A stretch of 19,537 bases of DNA from Bacteroidales bacterium (GCA_900767595.1 CAAFZS010000057.1:1-19537), one strand, 5' to 3'; positions 6,879 to 15,271 are shown, counted from the stretch's first letter. Translations and numbers: made by a program. Notes: generated by a model from the letters alone, not told the origin.

Positions 6879-7420
6879 AACTGCCCGTTTACCTGATAGG
6901 ATATATGGCGGCCGGCAAGACGACCGTCGGCAGAATGGTCGCTGACCGATTAGGTTGGCGTTTTGCTGACCTGGATGAGGCTTTTGCCGTCATCCATCAA
7001 GCTACCCCTGCCGAGTATATACGCGCTCACGGGATAGAGGCTTTTCGAAAAAAAGAGAAGAACGTCATCGAGGACCTTGCCGAACTCGACCTCGAGAAAG
7101 TGATCTATGCGACCGGCGGCGGCTATCCTTGTTGGGAAGATAATATGGAGTGCCTGCACGAGTTAGGTACCAGTATCTATCTTCGTTGGCCGGCAGAAGA
7201 CTTGGCCGAGCGGTTGCTGCTTACCGACCTAAGCGAACGCCCCGTGCTTCAAGGAAAGAATAAAGCCGAACTACTCGACTGTATCCGTCCGCAACTCGCA
7301 GCAAGGGAACCCTATTATCAACAAGCAGATTATATAATCCAAGCGCCTGCCCTCTCATTGGAGGCAGACCAAATAATGGCTAATCAGATATGTCAATTAA
7401 TCAAATCCAAGACGAGATAA
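6875..7420 (+). CDS. aroK: Shikimate kinase
   Basis: This 181-residue enzyme phosphorylates shikimate to shikimate 3-phosphate, the fifth step of the chorismate pathway for aromatic amino acids. The P-loop is GYMAAGKTT (9-17). Substrate-binding Asp32/Asp34 are in ADLDE, Phe57-Arg58 in GIEAFRKKE, the glycine loop ATGGGYPC at 79-86, and the LID arginine is Arg122 in SERPVL. Its start overlaps the upstream small gene by four bases, and its 3' end overlaps sufE by 31 bases. Confidence 0.96.
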   Translation: MKLPVYLIGYMAAGKTTVGRMVADRLGWRFADLDEAFAVIHQATPAEYIRAHGIEAFRKKEKNVIEDLAELDLEKVIYATGGGYPCWEDNMECLHELGTSIYLRWPAEDLAERLLLTDLSERPVLQGKNKAELLDCIRPQLAAREPYYQQADYIIQAPALSLEADQIMANQICQLIKSKTR

Positions 7421-7806
7421 TCGAGGACTTTTCCGGTTTTGAAGACTGGATGGACCGCTATTCGTTGCTCATTGAGTACGGCAACGATCTCGAACCTCTG
7501 CCCGAAGCGGACAAGAACGATAAGAACCTCATTGACGGCTGCCAGTCGAAAGTGTGGCTTACCGCCGAGATGGTGGACGGGAACATCATCTACCACGGTG
7601 ACTCGGATGCCATCCTCGTTAAAGGTATCGTAGCTCTTCTACTGCGCGTGTATAGCGGTCATACACCGCAAGAGATTTTAGACACGGACCTCTATGTCTT
7701 AGATGCTATCCAACTCAAGGAACACCTGTCACCCACCCGTAGTAACGGACTGGTGGCGATGCTGGATCAGATGCGGCTCTTCGCCCTCACTTTTGCTCAA
7801 CGATAA
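7390..7806 (+). CDS. sufE: SufE family sulfur acceptor protein
   Basis: This 138-residue protein has the SufE signature LIDGCQSKVWL with the sulfur-accepting Cys51. SufE takes persulfide sulfur from the cysteine desulfurase SufS and passes it to the SUF scaffold for Fe-S cluster assembly in the cytoplasm. Length is typical. The start codon lies inside aroK (31-base overlap) and no gap exists, so it is the last gene of the + strand unit. Its 3' end overlaps the 3' end of the convergent ispF by 20 bases. Confidence 0.95.
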   Translation: MSINQIQDEIIEDFSGFEDWMDRYSLLIEYGNDLEPLPEADKNDKNLIDGCQSKVWLTAEMVDGNIIYHGDSDAILVKGIVALLLRVYSGHTPQEILDTDLYVLDAIQLKEHLSPTRSNGLVAMLDQMRLFALTFAQR

Positions 7807-8266
7807 GCGCTACCGCTTGTGCGGCTATACCTTCTTTGCGCCCGACAAAACCTAAATGTTCGGTCGTAGTAGCTTTGATGCTGACCCTGTCAACATCAAC
7901 CCCCATCACTTCACTTAGACATTGCTGCATTTGAGGGATGAGAGCACTTAACTTCGGGGCTTGCGCACAGATAGTGCAGTCGCAGTTCGCTAATTCGTAC
8001 CCTTTGGCACGAATCATCTCCATCACGCGTCGGAGCAGGATCTTAGAATCGATATTCGTGTACTCGTTTCCTTCGGTATCGGGGAAATGATACCCTATAT
8101 CGCGCAGGTTAGCGGCTCCTAAGAGTGCATCGCAGAGGGCGTGAATCAGCACATCCGCATCGGAGTGACCTTGCAGTCCCTGTTCATAGTCCACCCGAAT
8201 GCCACCGAGCCATAGTTCGCGGCCCGGGGCAAAAGGGTGTACATCATAACCAAAACCGATTCTCAT
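7787..8266 (-). CDS. ispF: 2-C-methyl-D-erythritol 2,4-cyclodiphosphate synthase
   Basis: This 159-residue enzyme of the MEP isoprenoid pathway converts CDP-ME 2-phosphate to MEcPP. The metal ligands Asp8, His10 (GYDVHPF) and His42 (DADVLIHALCDALLGA) are at the same numbers as in E. coli IspF. The hydrophobic-pocket loop DIGYHFPDT follows. The start ATG shares one base with the porV stop (TAATG), so the two are probably translated together. ispF also follows the PorV gene in Porphyromonas gingivalis, as I recall, so this is conserved gene order. Confidence 0.97.
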   Translation of the reverse strand: MRIGFGYDVHPFAPGRELWLGGIRVDYEQGLQGHSDADVLIHALCDALLGAANLRDIGYHFPDTEGNEYTNIDSKILLRRVMEMIRAKGYELANCDCTICAQAPKLSALIPQMQQCLSEVMGVDVDRVSIKATTTEHLGFVGRKEGIAAQAVALIVEQK

Positions 8267-9501
8267 TACTTTTTGTTATTAACTAAGTCTTTGATACCGG
8301 CGATATCGAAACCTAACGTGAAGCGTAAGGTGTTATTGAGCGGGTTGAAACCAGAGGTAGCAGCGATGGTGTACGATACATCAAAGTTCACAATACTCAA
8401 ATGGAAACCTGCACCGAAATCCACTAAACGACGGTTACCTTTGTGAGGGTCTTCATAACTGAAACCGACACGGGCAAAGAACTGACGGTTGTAGGAGTAC
8501 TCGATACCGGCACCCCACATCACCTCGTGGAACTCTTCCAAAGCATTATATCCCTTAGCCGCAGGAGCATCGCAAAGGGATTGGAAGAAACCCTTGACTG
8601 GACTTAAGTTACTGAACTCCGTCTCGTCCAAAGTCCACGTTTCCTCATTGTTCGGATCAAAGTGTTCGCTTAAGTTAGAACGATACTTGGTGGGAACCAT
8701 TAATTTCGTTGCCTCTACACTAAACGTAAGGGAGTTGTACTTGTCGCAAGGCAGTTCGTAGCTGGCACCGATACGGAAGTTCGTAGGAATAAAGTTACGG
8801 TGTACCTTATCCCAAGTCATCTTACCACCCATGTTCTGCAACGTGAAACCGAGGTTGAAGTACGATGTTCCCATCGGCAACTCAATCGGTTGTTTGTAGT
8901 ACAAACCGAGGTCGGCAGCCATTGTCCAAGCAGGATACATCTCTTGCGAGGAACCGGTCGTGGATTGGTTCTTACCGTTGTTTAAGTCCGAGTACATAAA
9001 ACGCAACGCAACGGACATGCTCACATACTCGTGTAACTTACGATAGTACGAGAAGTCCAGTGCCCATTCGTTCGGACGGCAGGTCATATCGTATTCACCT
9101 TCTGCGGCAGAGGACGAACGCATAAACACTTCACCATAACTGAAATATGTGAACGAAGCACCAATACCTTGTACATCGTCCCATTTGTAGTAACCCGATA
9201 GATAAGCGAGGTCAATATCGTTAACGCCTAAACTGCGTAACCAAGGCGTATAGTTACCGGTGATACCTCCGTGGCTCTCCATATACGCATACTTCGCCGG
9301 GTTCCAACGTTGGGAATTGAGGTCCGGCGCATTAGAAGCACCAATCTCACCTAAACCGGCAGCACGGGCATCCGGCGTGATACTCAAAGCGGGCATCGCC
9401 GTGCTAACGGGGTTGGGAAAATCATTCAACGTGTTGTCTGCCAACACGGTTGCTGCCGATAATGTTAAGACGGCAGTCATTGTTAAAAGAATCTTTTTCA
9501 T
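8266..9501 (-). CDS. porV: Type IX secretion outer-membrane shuttle PorV (LptO)
   Basis: This 411-residue protein has a signal peptide (cleavage about ATVLA/DN) and then the PorV-family opening ALSITPDARAAGLGEIGASNAPD, typical of the FadL-like 14-stranded barrel. Tyr-rich alternating strands follow to the end. PorV binds the C-terminal signal of T9SS cargo released from the translocon and brings it to the PorU sortase on the cell surface. The identity is also supported by its place between porU and ispF. It does not end in the usual aromatic residue but in a basic NNKK tail. It lies 78 bases after porU; that gap is AT-rich and shows no convincing promoter. Confidence 0.93.
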   Translation of the reverse strand: MKKILLTMTAVLTLSAATVLADNTLNDFPNPVSTAMPALSITPDARAAGLGEIGASNAPDLNSQRWNPAKYAYMESHGGITGNYTPWLRSLGVNDIDLAYLSGYYKWDDVQGIGASFTYFSYGEVFMRSSSAAEGEYDMTCRPNEWALDFSYYRKLHEYVSMSVALRFMYSDLNNGKNQSTTGSSQEMYPAWTMAADLGLYYKQPIELPMGTSYFNLGFTLQNMGGKMTWDKVHRNFIPTNFRIGASYELPCDKYNSLTFSVEATKLMVPTKYRSNLSEHFDPNNEETWTLDETEFSNLSPVKGFFQSLCDAPAAKGYNALEEFHEVMWGAGIEYSYNRQFFARVGFSYEDPHKGNRRLVDFGAGFHLSIVNFDVSYTIAATSGFNPLNNTLRFTLGFDIAGIKDLVNNKK

Positions 9502-9579
9502 AATGAATTTTGTTAATGTATTAAAAAATGATTTGATAAAAAACTTTTCTTAAAATTGTTTCATAGGCTAATATCTAAT

Positions 9580-12500
9580 TTATGGCAGTACGATAATCTT
9601 CCCCGCGAGGGACGAACTGCCGTTGGTTTCTGATTTTATGGTAACTCGATAAATATATACACCGGTGGAAATAGCAATATCGCTCATAGGCACGGTTATC
9701 TTAAACGCATTGGGTTGCGACTGCCTCCATAGCAGACGTCCCGCCAAGTCGAAGAAACAAACCTCGGTGGCTAAGATAAGGTCTTTCTGGTCGTGCTTGA
9801 GTTCCAGCGTCAAGTTATCGCTGATGGATACAGGGTTCGGGTAAGCAATCACCTTATATAGGGTAGGCGCTACATCGTGCTTGACATTGAATGTCATCAT
9901 CCTGTCCGAACTGATATTAATCAGGTTCCACGCACGGAAATAGAGCGAGTGAGGTCCATCCTCCAAATCGGGCAGACGGAAAGTGACGGAACCTGACTGA
10001 TAGGAGTTCTTGTCCGCTATAAAGAGGGAATTGAGGTTATAGGTCTGCGTAGTGGAGTTATCGACCACTAACTGTAAGTCGTGACCGATACTACTGCCAA
10101 TCGTATTGATGCCGTACTTGTCATAGAGGGTGGCAAAGAACCGAGGCGTAGCATACGTGGTGGCATCCAGCGGCTTATATTGCTCCTCTTCCTCTAAGTA
10201 CATCACAATCTCAGGACCTACGGTATCCGTAATCTGCACATCGGCTATTCCGCCGACGATGAAGTCTTGTTTCAGTCCTAAACCGTCGCGGTAATGCTCA
10301 TCGTCAAAAGCGTAGTACACAATCCGTCCGCTACCGTAGTTATAACGAATGTCCTTAGGCGTCATAAACTGATAAGAGAACCGACCATTAATCACCTCCA
10401 CACGACCGTGGAAGATGATGTTCGGATAATCATTGTACTTAATGGGTTGTTCTATGTTCTTGATACTAACCGATACCTGTTGCTGTTTGTCGTAAACGGT
10501 TACATCCAGCGTTCCGTTGAACCAATGGGCAGCAGCCTCCGTGGTGTCATCGACCGATTCCATAATCTGTCCCTCGACCTTATATACGTTCAAGGCACTG
10601 ACGGTATCTAACTTCGTGGTTGTCTTAACGGATATATCCGACGGATAAGGTAACCGTATCGCCGGGTCACCCAGCAGTACAAAAGCTAACTTATTGTCAT
10701 CTCCGCGAAGGGAGTTCTTGGCTTCCATCAACGCTTCGCCAATGGTCTTATTGTAGTGGTAACTGTCCTTATGTTCAAAGAGGGATGCACAGAAAGCCTC
10801 ATTGAGTTTGCGGTTCATATTAGCATATACGGTTCGGCAAGAGGATATAACCCCAATCGCTCCGCCGTGCGCGTTCAGTACAGCCTCCTCGGCGGCACAA
10901 CGCTTGCCGGAGTCGAAGTGCGCAAAACTACAAGTAGCAAAGAACCATAATGGACGGATCTTGTTCGTCATTTCCCGAATGGAGTTAAGGGTAATCATTG
11001 ACTCACTGGTGACGGCATTATATCCACCGTGTCCGGAGTAGTTGAGCATCAGTATCCCGTTTTGGAAATAGTTATCCAACTGGTTCTTGGCCATCGGACA
11101 AGACTCCGAACTGGAGGTAACCTGTTTGGGGTAGGTATCAAGGTAAATCTTATGCAGCATATAATCCGGTGCCGTCTTTGCGGTTACTTCGGCTGCGGCA
11201 TCCGCATCGCTGATGTGCAGGTTATCGTCGTAGTTGTCCGCCATAAAGACTAATTCGCGTCGCCAACTCTCTTGCTCGCTTGAACAGATATATTCCTCAA
11301 TCTTATTCACCATCGCTTGCGCTTCCTCGGCGGTTGCAACGGGTAATCGGCCTACGCCTATTTGCATTGTGGCTACCATCTCCGCGGCTTGGTCTTCTTC
11401 CAAGTATCCGAAGTACCCGTCGTTATTGATGGCTTTAATCTCGTTCTCCGAGTTGACGGCGGGGTAGGTGAGTAACGTATTCGGTCCTGAGGTGGACAGT
11501 AACTTACGGTTATCGAAAGTACCGTCACCCATCAGCAAGAGCCAACGGGGTGCAACAGTCGATACACCTGTCTTGGCATTGTCGTAGAGCATCTTCATCA
11601 GTTTGCGGTAAGCCGTAGCGTCCGGTGTACCGGAAGAGAACTCGTTATATACCTGTTGGTCGGTAACTACCGCCCAGCGGAAAGGTTGTGTGTTATCGCG
11701 ATAAGGATCGTTAGCGTGTGCCCTACCTAACTGCTCGGCAGCACCGACCATCTCATTAGGAGCGATGATGACATAGTCAACGTCTCGCCAACTGTGCACA
11801 TCCTGGTTACTTACTTGTCCTATAATAGAGGGAGTTAACCATCCACCGGCATTAGGCTGAATAGCCACATATTCGTGTACCCTGTCTTTGTTACTTCCGT
11901 AGAAAACGAGGTCACCGTCTATCATCTGCGTCGGTACTTGTCGTATCGAATCAAGGTTCGTTATATCCAGTACCACAGTGGAACTGTTGGCGTTCTTAAG
12001 GTGATACGCTATCGTCGTGGATTCATTTCGGAAAGCCGATGTGCGGAATGGGAACCACGAGCCGTTCATCGTCAGCGAACAAACGGCGGATAACTCAACA
12101 TAATTGAGGTACCCTTTGCTATTCGGTTCTGCGTTGCGGAAAGTGATGGCAACCGACTGCTCTCCTGTACTTGTAATAGGATAATCCGCATTGAGTGTCG
12201 TCGGTACCGCCATCGTATAATGGTCTTGGCAACCGCCCGTATAAGCGGACTTGGTGGTGGAACCGATACGGATATCCGTTGTGCTCATAGACTGGGCTAC
12301 GCCTGCTACCATCGTTCGGCAATGGATGGAACTCTCCACAATGTTCGCGAAGGGGAAAGAAATGGTTAGCGTCTTATTTGGCGTTAATGTCTCCCCATAG
12401 AACTCCCTTCCGCCGCCATCTACACCCGTAGGGTCAAGGAGGTTAAGGATATCGACTTCGTGAACTTGATAGTGGGTATAATAATCCACCACTTCCGCAT

Positions 12501-12963
12501 CCTCTGAACGGATAGCGTCGGCTACGACAATGTCGGGTTCCGAACTGTCTCTATCCGAGAGGAAGTAGTAACTTGCGTCCGAGAACGGATTACGCGTGTG
12601 CGTAAAGGCTTTGGCACTCGTGTTGTAACTCCAAGAGAACGAACCTTGACCATAGAACAGGATAGCATTTCCCGTTCTCACACAACCTACTTGCGGCAGG
12701 TCGTCAATGTATCCGTCCACCCATCGGGTAGGTAACATCGCACCTCCGTAGCCGTATACGTGCGTCTTGTCGGGGTTCAGTCCGGCTTGACGAATCGTCT
12801 CGTAGGGAAGGCAATAGACACCACTCTCATTGATTTGGATCTTCACCCATCGGCCCGAACTCATCTTCGAATGGGAAGCGTGTTCAAAGTTCGTGGCGTG
12901 TAGGGTACTGACGATGGCTAAACACAAAATCAGCCCTATTCCTATAGTCGTTAATCGTTTCAT
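9580..12963 (-). CDS. porU: Type IX secretion C-terminal signal peptidase/sortase PorU
   Basis: This 1127-residue gingipain-type (C25) cysteine peptidase homologue removes the C-terminal domain of T9SS cargo and attaches the cargo to anionic LPS at the cell surface. The signal peptide is MKRLTTIGIGLILCLAIVS followed by TLHA. The caspase-like dyad is visible as His645 in NYSGHGGYN and Cys678 in FFATCSFAHFD, 33 residues apart as in P. gingivalis PorU, where the Cys is residue 690. An Ig-like region follows. The end (VIAYPNPVS ... GVYIYRVTIKS ... GKIIVLP) looks like a T9SS C-terminal domain, which PorU itself retains. I chose the ATG at 12961-12963 because it overlaps the upstream stop as ATGA; the ATG at 12975 would only add four residues ahead of the leader. 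Confidence 0.95.
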   Translation of the reverse strand: MKRLTTIGIGLILCLAIVSTLHATNFEHASHSKMSSGRWVKIQINESGVYCLPYETIRQAGLNPDKTHVYGYGGAMLPTRWVDGYIDDLPQVGCVRTGNAILFYGQGSFSWSYNTSAKAFTHTRNPFSDASYYFLSDRDSSEPDIVVADAIRSEDAEVVDYYTHYQVHEVDILNLLDPTGVDGGGREFYGETLTPNKTLTISFPFANIVESSIHCRTMVAGVAQSMSTTDIRIGSTTKSAYTGGCQDHYTMAVPTTLNADYPITSTGEQSVAITFRNAEPNSKGYLNYVELSAVCSLTMNGSWFPFRTSAFRNESTTIAYHLKNANSSTVVLDITNLDSIRQVPTQMIDGDLVFYGSNKDRVHEYVAIQPNAGGWLTPSIIGQVSNQDVHSWRDVDYVIIAPNEMVGAAEQLGRAHANDPYRDNTQPFRWAVVTDQQVYNEFSSGTPDATAYRKLMKMLYDNAKTGVSTVAPRWLLLMGDGTFDNRKLLSTSGPNTLLTYPAVNSENEIKAINNDGYFGYLEEDQAAEMVATMQIGVGRLPVATAEEAQAMVNKIEEYICSSEQESWRRELVFMADNYDDNLHISDADAAAEVTAKTAPDYMLHKIYLDTYPKQVTSSSESCPMAKNQLDNYFQNGILMLNYSGHGGYNAVTSESMITLNSIREMTNKIRPLWFFATCSFAHFDSGKRCAAEEAVLNAHGGAIGVISSCRTVYANMNRKLNEAFCASLFEHKDSYHYNKTIGEALMEAKNSLRGDDNKLAFVLLGDPAIRLPYPSDISVKTTTKLDTVSALNVYKVEGQIMESVDDTTEAAAHWFNGTLDVTVYDKQQQVSVSIKNIEQPIKYNDYPNIIFHGRVEVINGRFSYQFMTPKDIRYNYGSGRIVYYAFDDEHYRDGLGLKQDFIVGGIADVQITDTVGPEIVMYLEEEEQYKPLDATTYATPRFFATLYDKYGINTIGSSIGHDLQLVVDNSTTQTYNLNSLFIADKNSYQSGSVTFRLPDLEDGPHSLYFRAWNLINISSDRMMTFNVKHDVAPTLYKVIAYPNPVSISDNLTLELKHDQKDLILATEVCFFDLAGRLLWRQSQPNAFKITVPMSDIAISTGVYIYRVTIKSETNGSSSLAGKIIVLP

Positions 12964-13475
12964 TTTATCTTGCAATAAATCATTTCTTGTCCATCTGATT
13001 GTTTACTGATGACCTCATCGCGTACGGCGACTCTGCGTTCCGTCTTCTTTTCTATAAAGATAAGGTCTCCTTGTCGTATGGTCATGGTCCGCGAGGCTTG
13101 GTGAATGGCGTCACCGATAGCAATGACGAGTTCGTTCTCGTCTAAACTGCTTTTATCCACGAATGTCCCTATTACCGTCGAGTAATCAAATCCCGTGGCC
13201 TGTGTCCAACTGCGGCCATCGTGTATGGCACTATTCAGTTCGTCTTCTGCCCGCATATCCAGTCCCTCTGCATAAGCATCCCAATAGCGGTCGGCGAACT
13301 TCGGGGCGATGTTCTTACCCAAACGACCCACGCGTAACACCACCCCCTCACGGTAGGTGATCTCACCCAGCCCGTCCGGCAGAAAGAACGGCTTTCGGTT
13401 CACCAGCATCGACGAGTCACCTTTCATCAGCATCTCCACTCGCCCTGCCACCTCACTGAATGTTATTATTTTCAT
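12960..13475 (-). CDS. FAH-like protein, probably catalytically degenerate
   Basis: This 171-residue protein resembles fumarylacetoacetate hydrolase family proteins found upstream of porU in relatives (PG0025 in P. gingivalis, from memory). Matching segments are PFFLPDGLGEITYREGVVLRV (about 29-49), GRLGKNIAPKFADRYWDAYAEGLD, GFDYSTVIGTFV and TMTIRQGDLIF. Typical members have about 200 or more residues. The N-terminal NYxxH-type segment is absent. The ExE metal pair expected after the Tyr in EITY reads REG, so both acidic ligands appear lost, while a later Asp (GLDMRAED) remains. The core after ELVIAIGDAIHQ is also shortened. It overlaps porU by ATGA, so its translation is tied to the sortase. 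A structural or regulatory role, or decay in progress, are both possible. Confidence 0.75.
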   Translation of the reverse strand: MKIITFSEVAGRVEMLMKGDSSMLVNRKPFFLPDGLGEITYREGVVLRVGRLGKNIAPKFADRYWDAYAEGLDMRAEDELNSAIHDGRSWTQATGFDYSTVIGTFVDKSSLDENELVIAIGDAIHQASRTMTIRQGDLIFIEKKTERRVAVRDEVISKQSDGQEMIYCKIK

Positions 13476-13478
13476 AAC

Positions 13479-13534
13479 TCACTTTCACTCTCACTTTCAC
13501 TCTACTCCTCTACTCCTCTACTCCTCTACTCCCC
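13479..13534 (-). repeat. Purine-rich tandem repeats in the der to FAH-like gap
   Basis: On the + strand two 12-mers (TCACTTTCACTC, 13479-13502) are followed by four 8-mers (TACTCCTC three times and TACTCCCC, 13503-13534). Read on the transcribed strand this is an A/G-rich leader with several AGGAG words, ending three bases before the ATG of the FAH-like gene and beginning five bases after the der stop. It fills almost the whole 64-base gap. Confidence 0.9.
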
Positions 13535-13539
13535 TACAC

Positions 13540-14853
13540 CTATTTATTCCTAATAAACAACTGCACCGGTGTGCCGGTAAAGTCCCACCACTCCCTGAGT
13601 TTGTTCTCCAAGAACCGGCGATAGGGTTCTTTCACGTATTGCGGCAGGTTAGCAAAGAAAACGAACGTAGGCACTTGCGTGTTGGGCAGTTGCGTACAGT
13701 ATTTGATTTTGATATATTTGCCTTTGGTTGCCGGTGGCGGATAGTTCTCTATCAGCGGCAGGAACTTGTCATTGAGTTGTGCCGTAGGTATTTTCTTCTG
13801 TTTGTTCTCATATACGTGCAGTGCCGTCTCCACGACTTTGAAGATACGCTGCTTCGTGATGGCGGAAGTAAAGATAATCGGGAAATCCGTAAACGGTGCG
13901 ATGCGGTCGCGTATAGCCGCCTCGTAGGCTTTGATGTCCTGATTGGTCTTGTTCTCTATCAAATCCCATTTGTTGATGCACACCACCAGTCCTTTCTTGT
14001 TCTTCTGTATCAGCGAGTAGATATTCAGGTCTTGGGCTTCTACTCCGCGGGTGGCGTCAATCATGAGAATACACACGTCGCAGTTCTCAATCGCGCGTAT
14101 CGAGCGAACGATAGAGTAATATTCGAGGTCCTCGTTCACTTTCGCTTTCTTACGGATACCGGCGGTATCAACCAAGTAAAAGTCTTTTCCGAACTTGTTA
14201 TACCTTGTATAGATACTGTCGCGTGTGGTACCGGGGATGTCGGTCACTATCGTTCGGTCCTCGCCCATAAATGCGTTGAGGATAGACGACTTACCGGCAT
14301 TAGGTCTGCCTACGATAGCAAAACGCGGCAAGTCTTCTGTGTCCTCCTCCAATCCTTCGGGTTTGAAACGAGCCACCACCTCGTCCAGTAGGTCGCCTGT
14401 TCCCAGTCCGTTTTCGGCAGAGATGATGAAGGGCTCGCCCAAGCCTAACTTATAGAACTCGGGGGCTCCGTATTGTTGTTCAAAACTATCCACTTTGTTT
14501 ACGGCGAGTACCGTCGGTTTCTTGGCCTGTCTGAGCAGGTGCGCCACCTCGCTATCGAACTGCGTCACACCTTCGTTCACATCCACTACCAACAGCACTA
14601 CATCCGCTTCTTTGATGGCGAGATCGACTTGACGGTTGATTTCGCTCTCAAACGTATCGTCGGAGTTAACGACCCATCCGCCGGTGTCGATGACGGAGAA
14701 CTCGCGTCCGCACCAGTCGGCTTTGCCGTATTGGCGGTCACGGGTCGTACCCGCTTGTTCGGTCACGATAGCCCTACGGGTTTTCGTTAATCGGTTGAAT
14801 AACGTGGATTTGCCTACGTTAGGCCTTCCTACAATTGCCACAATGTTTGCCAT
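13540..14853 (-). CDS. der: Ribosome assembly GTPase Der (EngA)
   Basis: This 437-residue protein has two GTPase domains in tandem. The first shows GRPNVGKST (9-17), DTGG (56-59) and NKVD (119-122). The second shows GRPNAGKSS (182-190), DTAG (229-232) and NKWD. A C-terminal KH-like domain ends in LFIRNK. Der acts in maturation of the 50S subunit and is essential in most bacteria. The open frame extends 24 codons further upstream, but I start it at 14851-14853 (MANIVAIVG). That ATG is nine bases after an AGGAG (14863-14867), and the extra codons are only the other frame of the upstream His/Cys-rich tail. The start lies within the last 35 bases of the slyD-like gene. Confidence 0.97.
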   Translation of the reverse strand: MANIVAIVGRPNVGKSTLFNRLTKTRRAIVTEQAGTTRDRQYGKADWCGREFSVIDTGGWVVNSDDTFESEINRQVDLAIKEADVVLLVVDVNEGVTQFDSEVAHLLRQAKKPTVLAVNKVDSFEQQYGAPEFYKLGLGEPFIISAENGLGTGDLLDEVVARFKPEGLEEDTEDLPRFAIVGRPNAGKSSILNAFMGEDRTIVTDIPGTTRDSIYTRYNKFGKDFYLVDTAGIRKKAKVNEDLEYYSIVRSIRAIENCDVCILMIDATRGVEAQDLNIYSLIQKNKKGLVVCINKWDLIENKTNQDIKAYEAAIRDRIAPFTDFPIIFTSAITKQRIFKVVETALHVYENKQKKIPTAQLNDKFLPLIENYPPPATKGKYIKIKYCTQLPNTQVPTFVFFANLPQYVKEPYRRFLENKLREWWDFTGTPVQLFIRNK

Positions 14854-15271
14854 GTTCATGTTCTCCTTTATTATTTTCACATTCGCCATCGCAATGTCCT
14901 TCGCAATGTCCACCGCAGTGTCCACTGCAATGACCGCAATGGTGCGGTTGGCGAATAATCTCTAATTCTTCTTTTGTTGCCGGACGGATAGCCAATATCT
15001 TTCCTTTCAGGTGCACCTCTACTACCGCGTTAGGGTAGGTGAGTTCAAAACGGCAGTCGAAGTCTTCGCCTTCCGCTTTGCCTTCGAGTGCAGCCTCGAC
15101 ATCGGGCAGCATCATCTTCTGTCCGTGACAATAGGTGAGCGGATGCTCCTCCGTCATCTTTTCTACTAACACTTCCGGCCTTTCAGCCTCTCCGCCTTTC
15201 AGCCTTTCATCCTTTACTACATACATTTCGTACGTCAGTGTTACAATGTTGTCTTTTTCAATTACCACCAT
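14819..15271 (-). CDS. SlyD-like FKBP peptidyl-prolyl isomerase with His/Cys-rich tail
   Basis: This 150-residue protein starts like SlyD (VVIEKDNIVTLTYEMYV), has the FKBP active-site strand HPLTYCHGQ (44-51), then LPDVEAALEGKAEGEDFDCRFELTYP and the final FKBP strand VHLKGKILAIRPATKEEL (86-103). The about 45-50 residue insert-in-flap chaperone domain that SlyD carries between these last two segments is missing. Residues 110-147 form a metal-binding tail with HCGHC followed by SGHC, GGHC, EGHC and DGEC, then a second cluster, HEHGKHCGNC. The tail holds eight Cys and at least nine His. In E. coli SlyD the tail binds Ni and Zn. The start overlaps the lptD stop by 10 bases; the tail overlaps the der start. 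Confidence 0.88.
   Translation of the reverse strand: MVVIEKDNIVTLTYEMYVVKDERLKGGEAERPEVLVEKMTEEHPLTYCHGQKMMLPDVEAALEGKAEGEDFDCRFELTYPNAVVEVHLKGKILAIRPATKEELEIIRQPHHCGHCSGHCGGHCEGHCDGECENNKGEHEHGKHCGNCRKA
14890..14937 (-). repeat. 12-nt repeats coding the GHC metal-binding tail
   Basis: Four consecutive 12-nt units related to CGCAATGTCCAC on the + strand encode the GHC-x repeats of the SlyD-like tail. The first three differ at very few positions, so the tail probably grew by unit duplication. Confidence 0.75.
15178..15209 (-). repeat. 8-nt tandem repeat in the slyD-like gene
   Basis: GCCTTTCA occurs at 15178, 15194 and 15202 with a degenerate copy (GCCTCTCC) at 15186, giving four 8-nt units. 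They encode DERLKGGEAER in a loop of the FKBP domain. The 8-nt unit is not a multiple of three. Confidence 0.8.

Noticed and set aside
7787..7806. Tail-to-tail overlap of sufE and ispF as a regulatory antisense element
   Set aside because: A 20-base overlap of convergent coding ends is common in compact genomes, and nothing else here suggests regulation.
9502..9579. Promoter between porU and porV
   Set aside because: The gap is AT-rich, but I find no TTTG/TAnnTTTG pair with 19-21 nt spacing on the minus strand.
13479..13534. Possible CRISPR array
   Set aside because: Units of 8-12 nt are directly adjacent with no spacers and no cas genes nearby; this is a microsatellite.
13357..14391. 344-codon open frame antisense to der
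   Set aside because: der is unambiguous; the antisense frame begins inside the FAH-like gene and runs through the repeat tract, with no domain features.
14854..14925. Der N-terminal extension of 24 residues
   Set aside because: It is the alternate frame of the SlyD-like metal tail; the ATG at 14853 has the better spaced AGGAG and gives the normal Der start.
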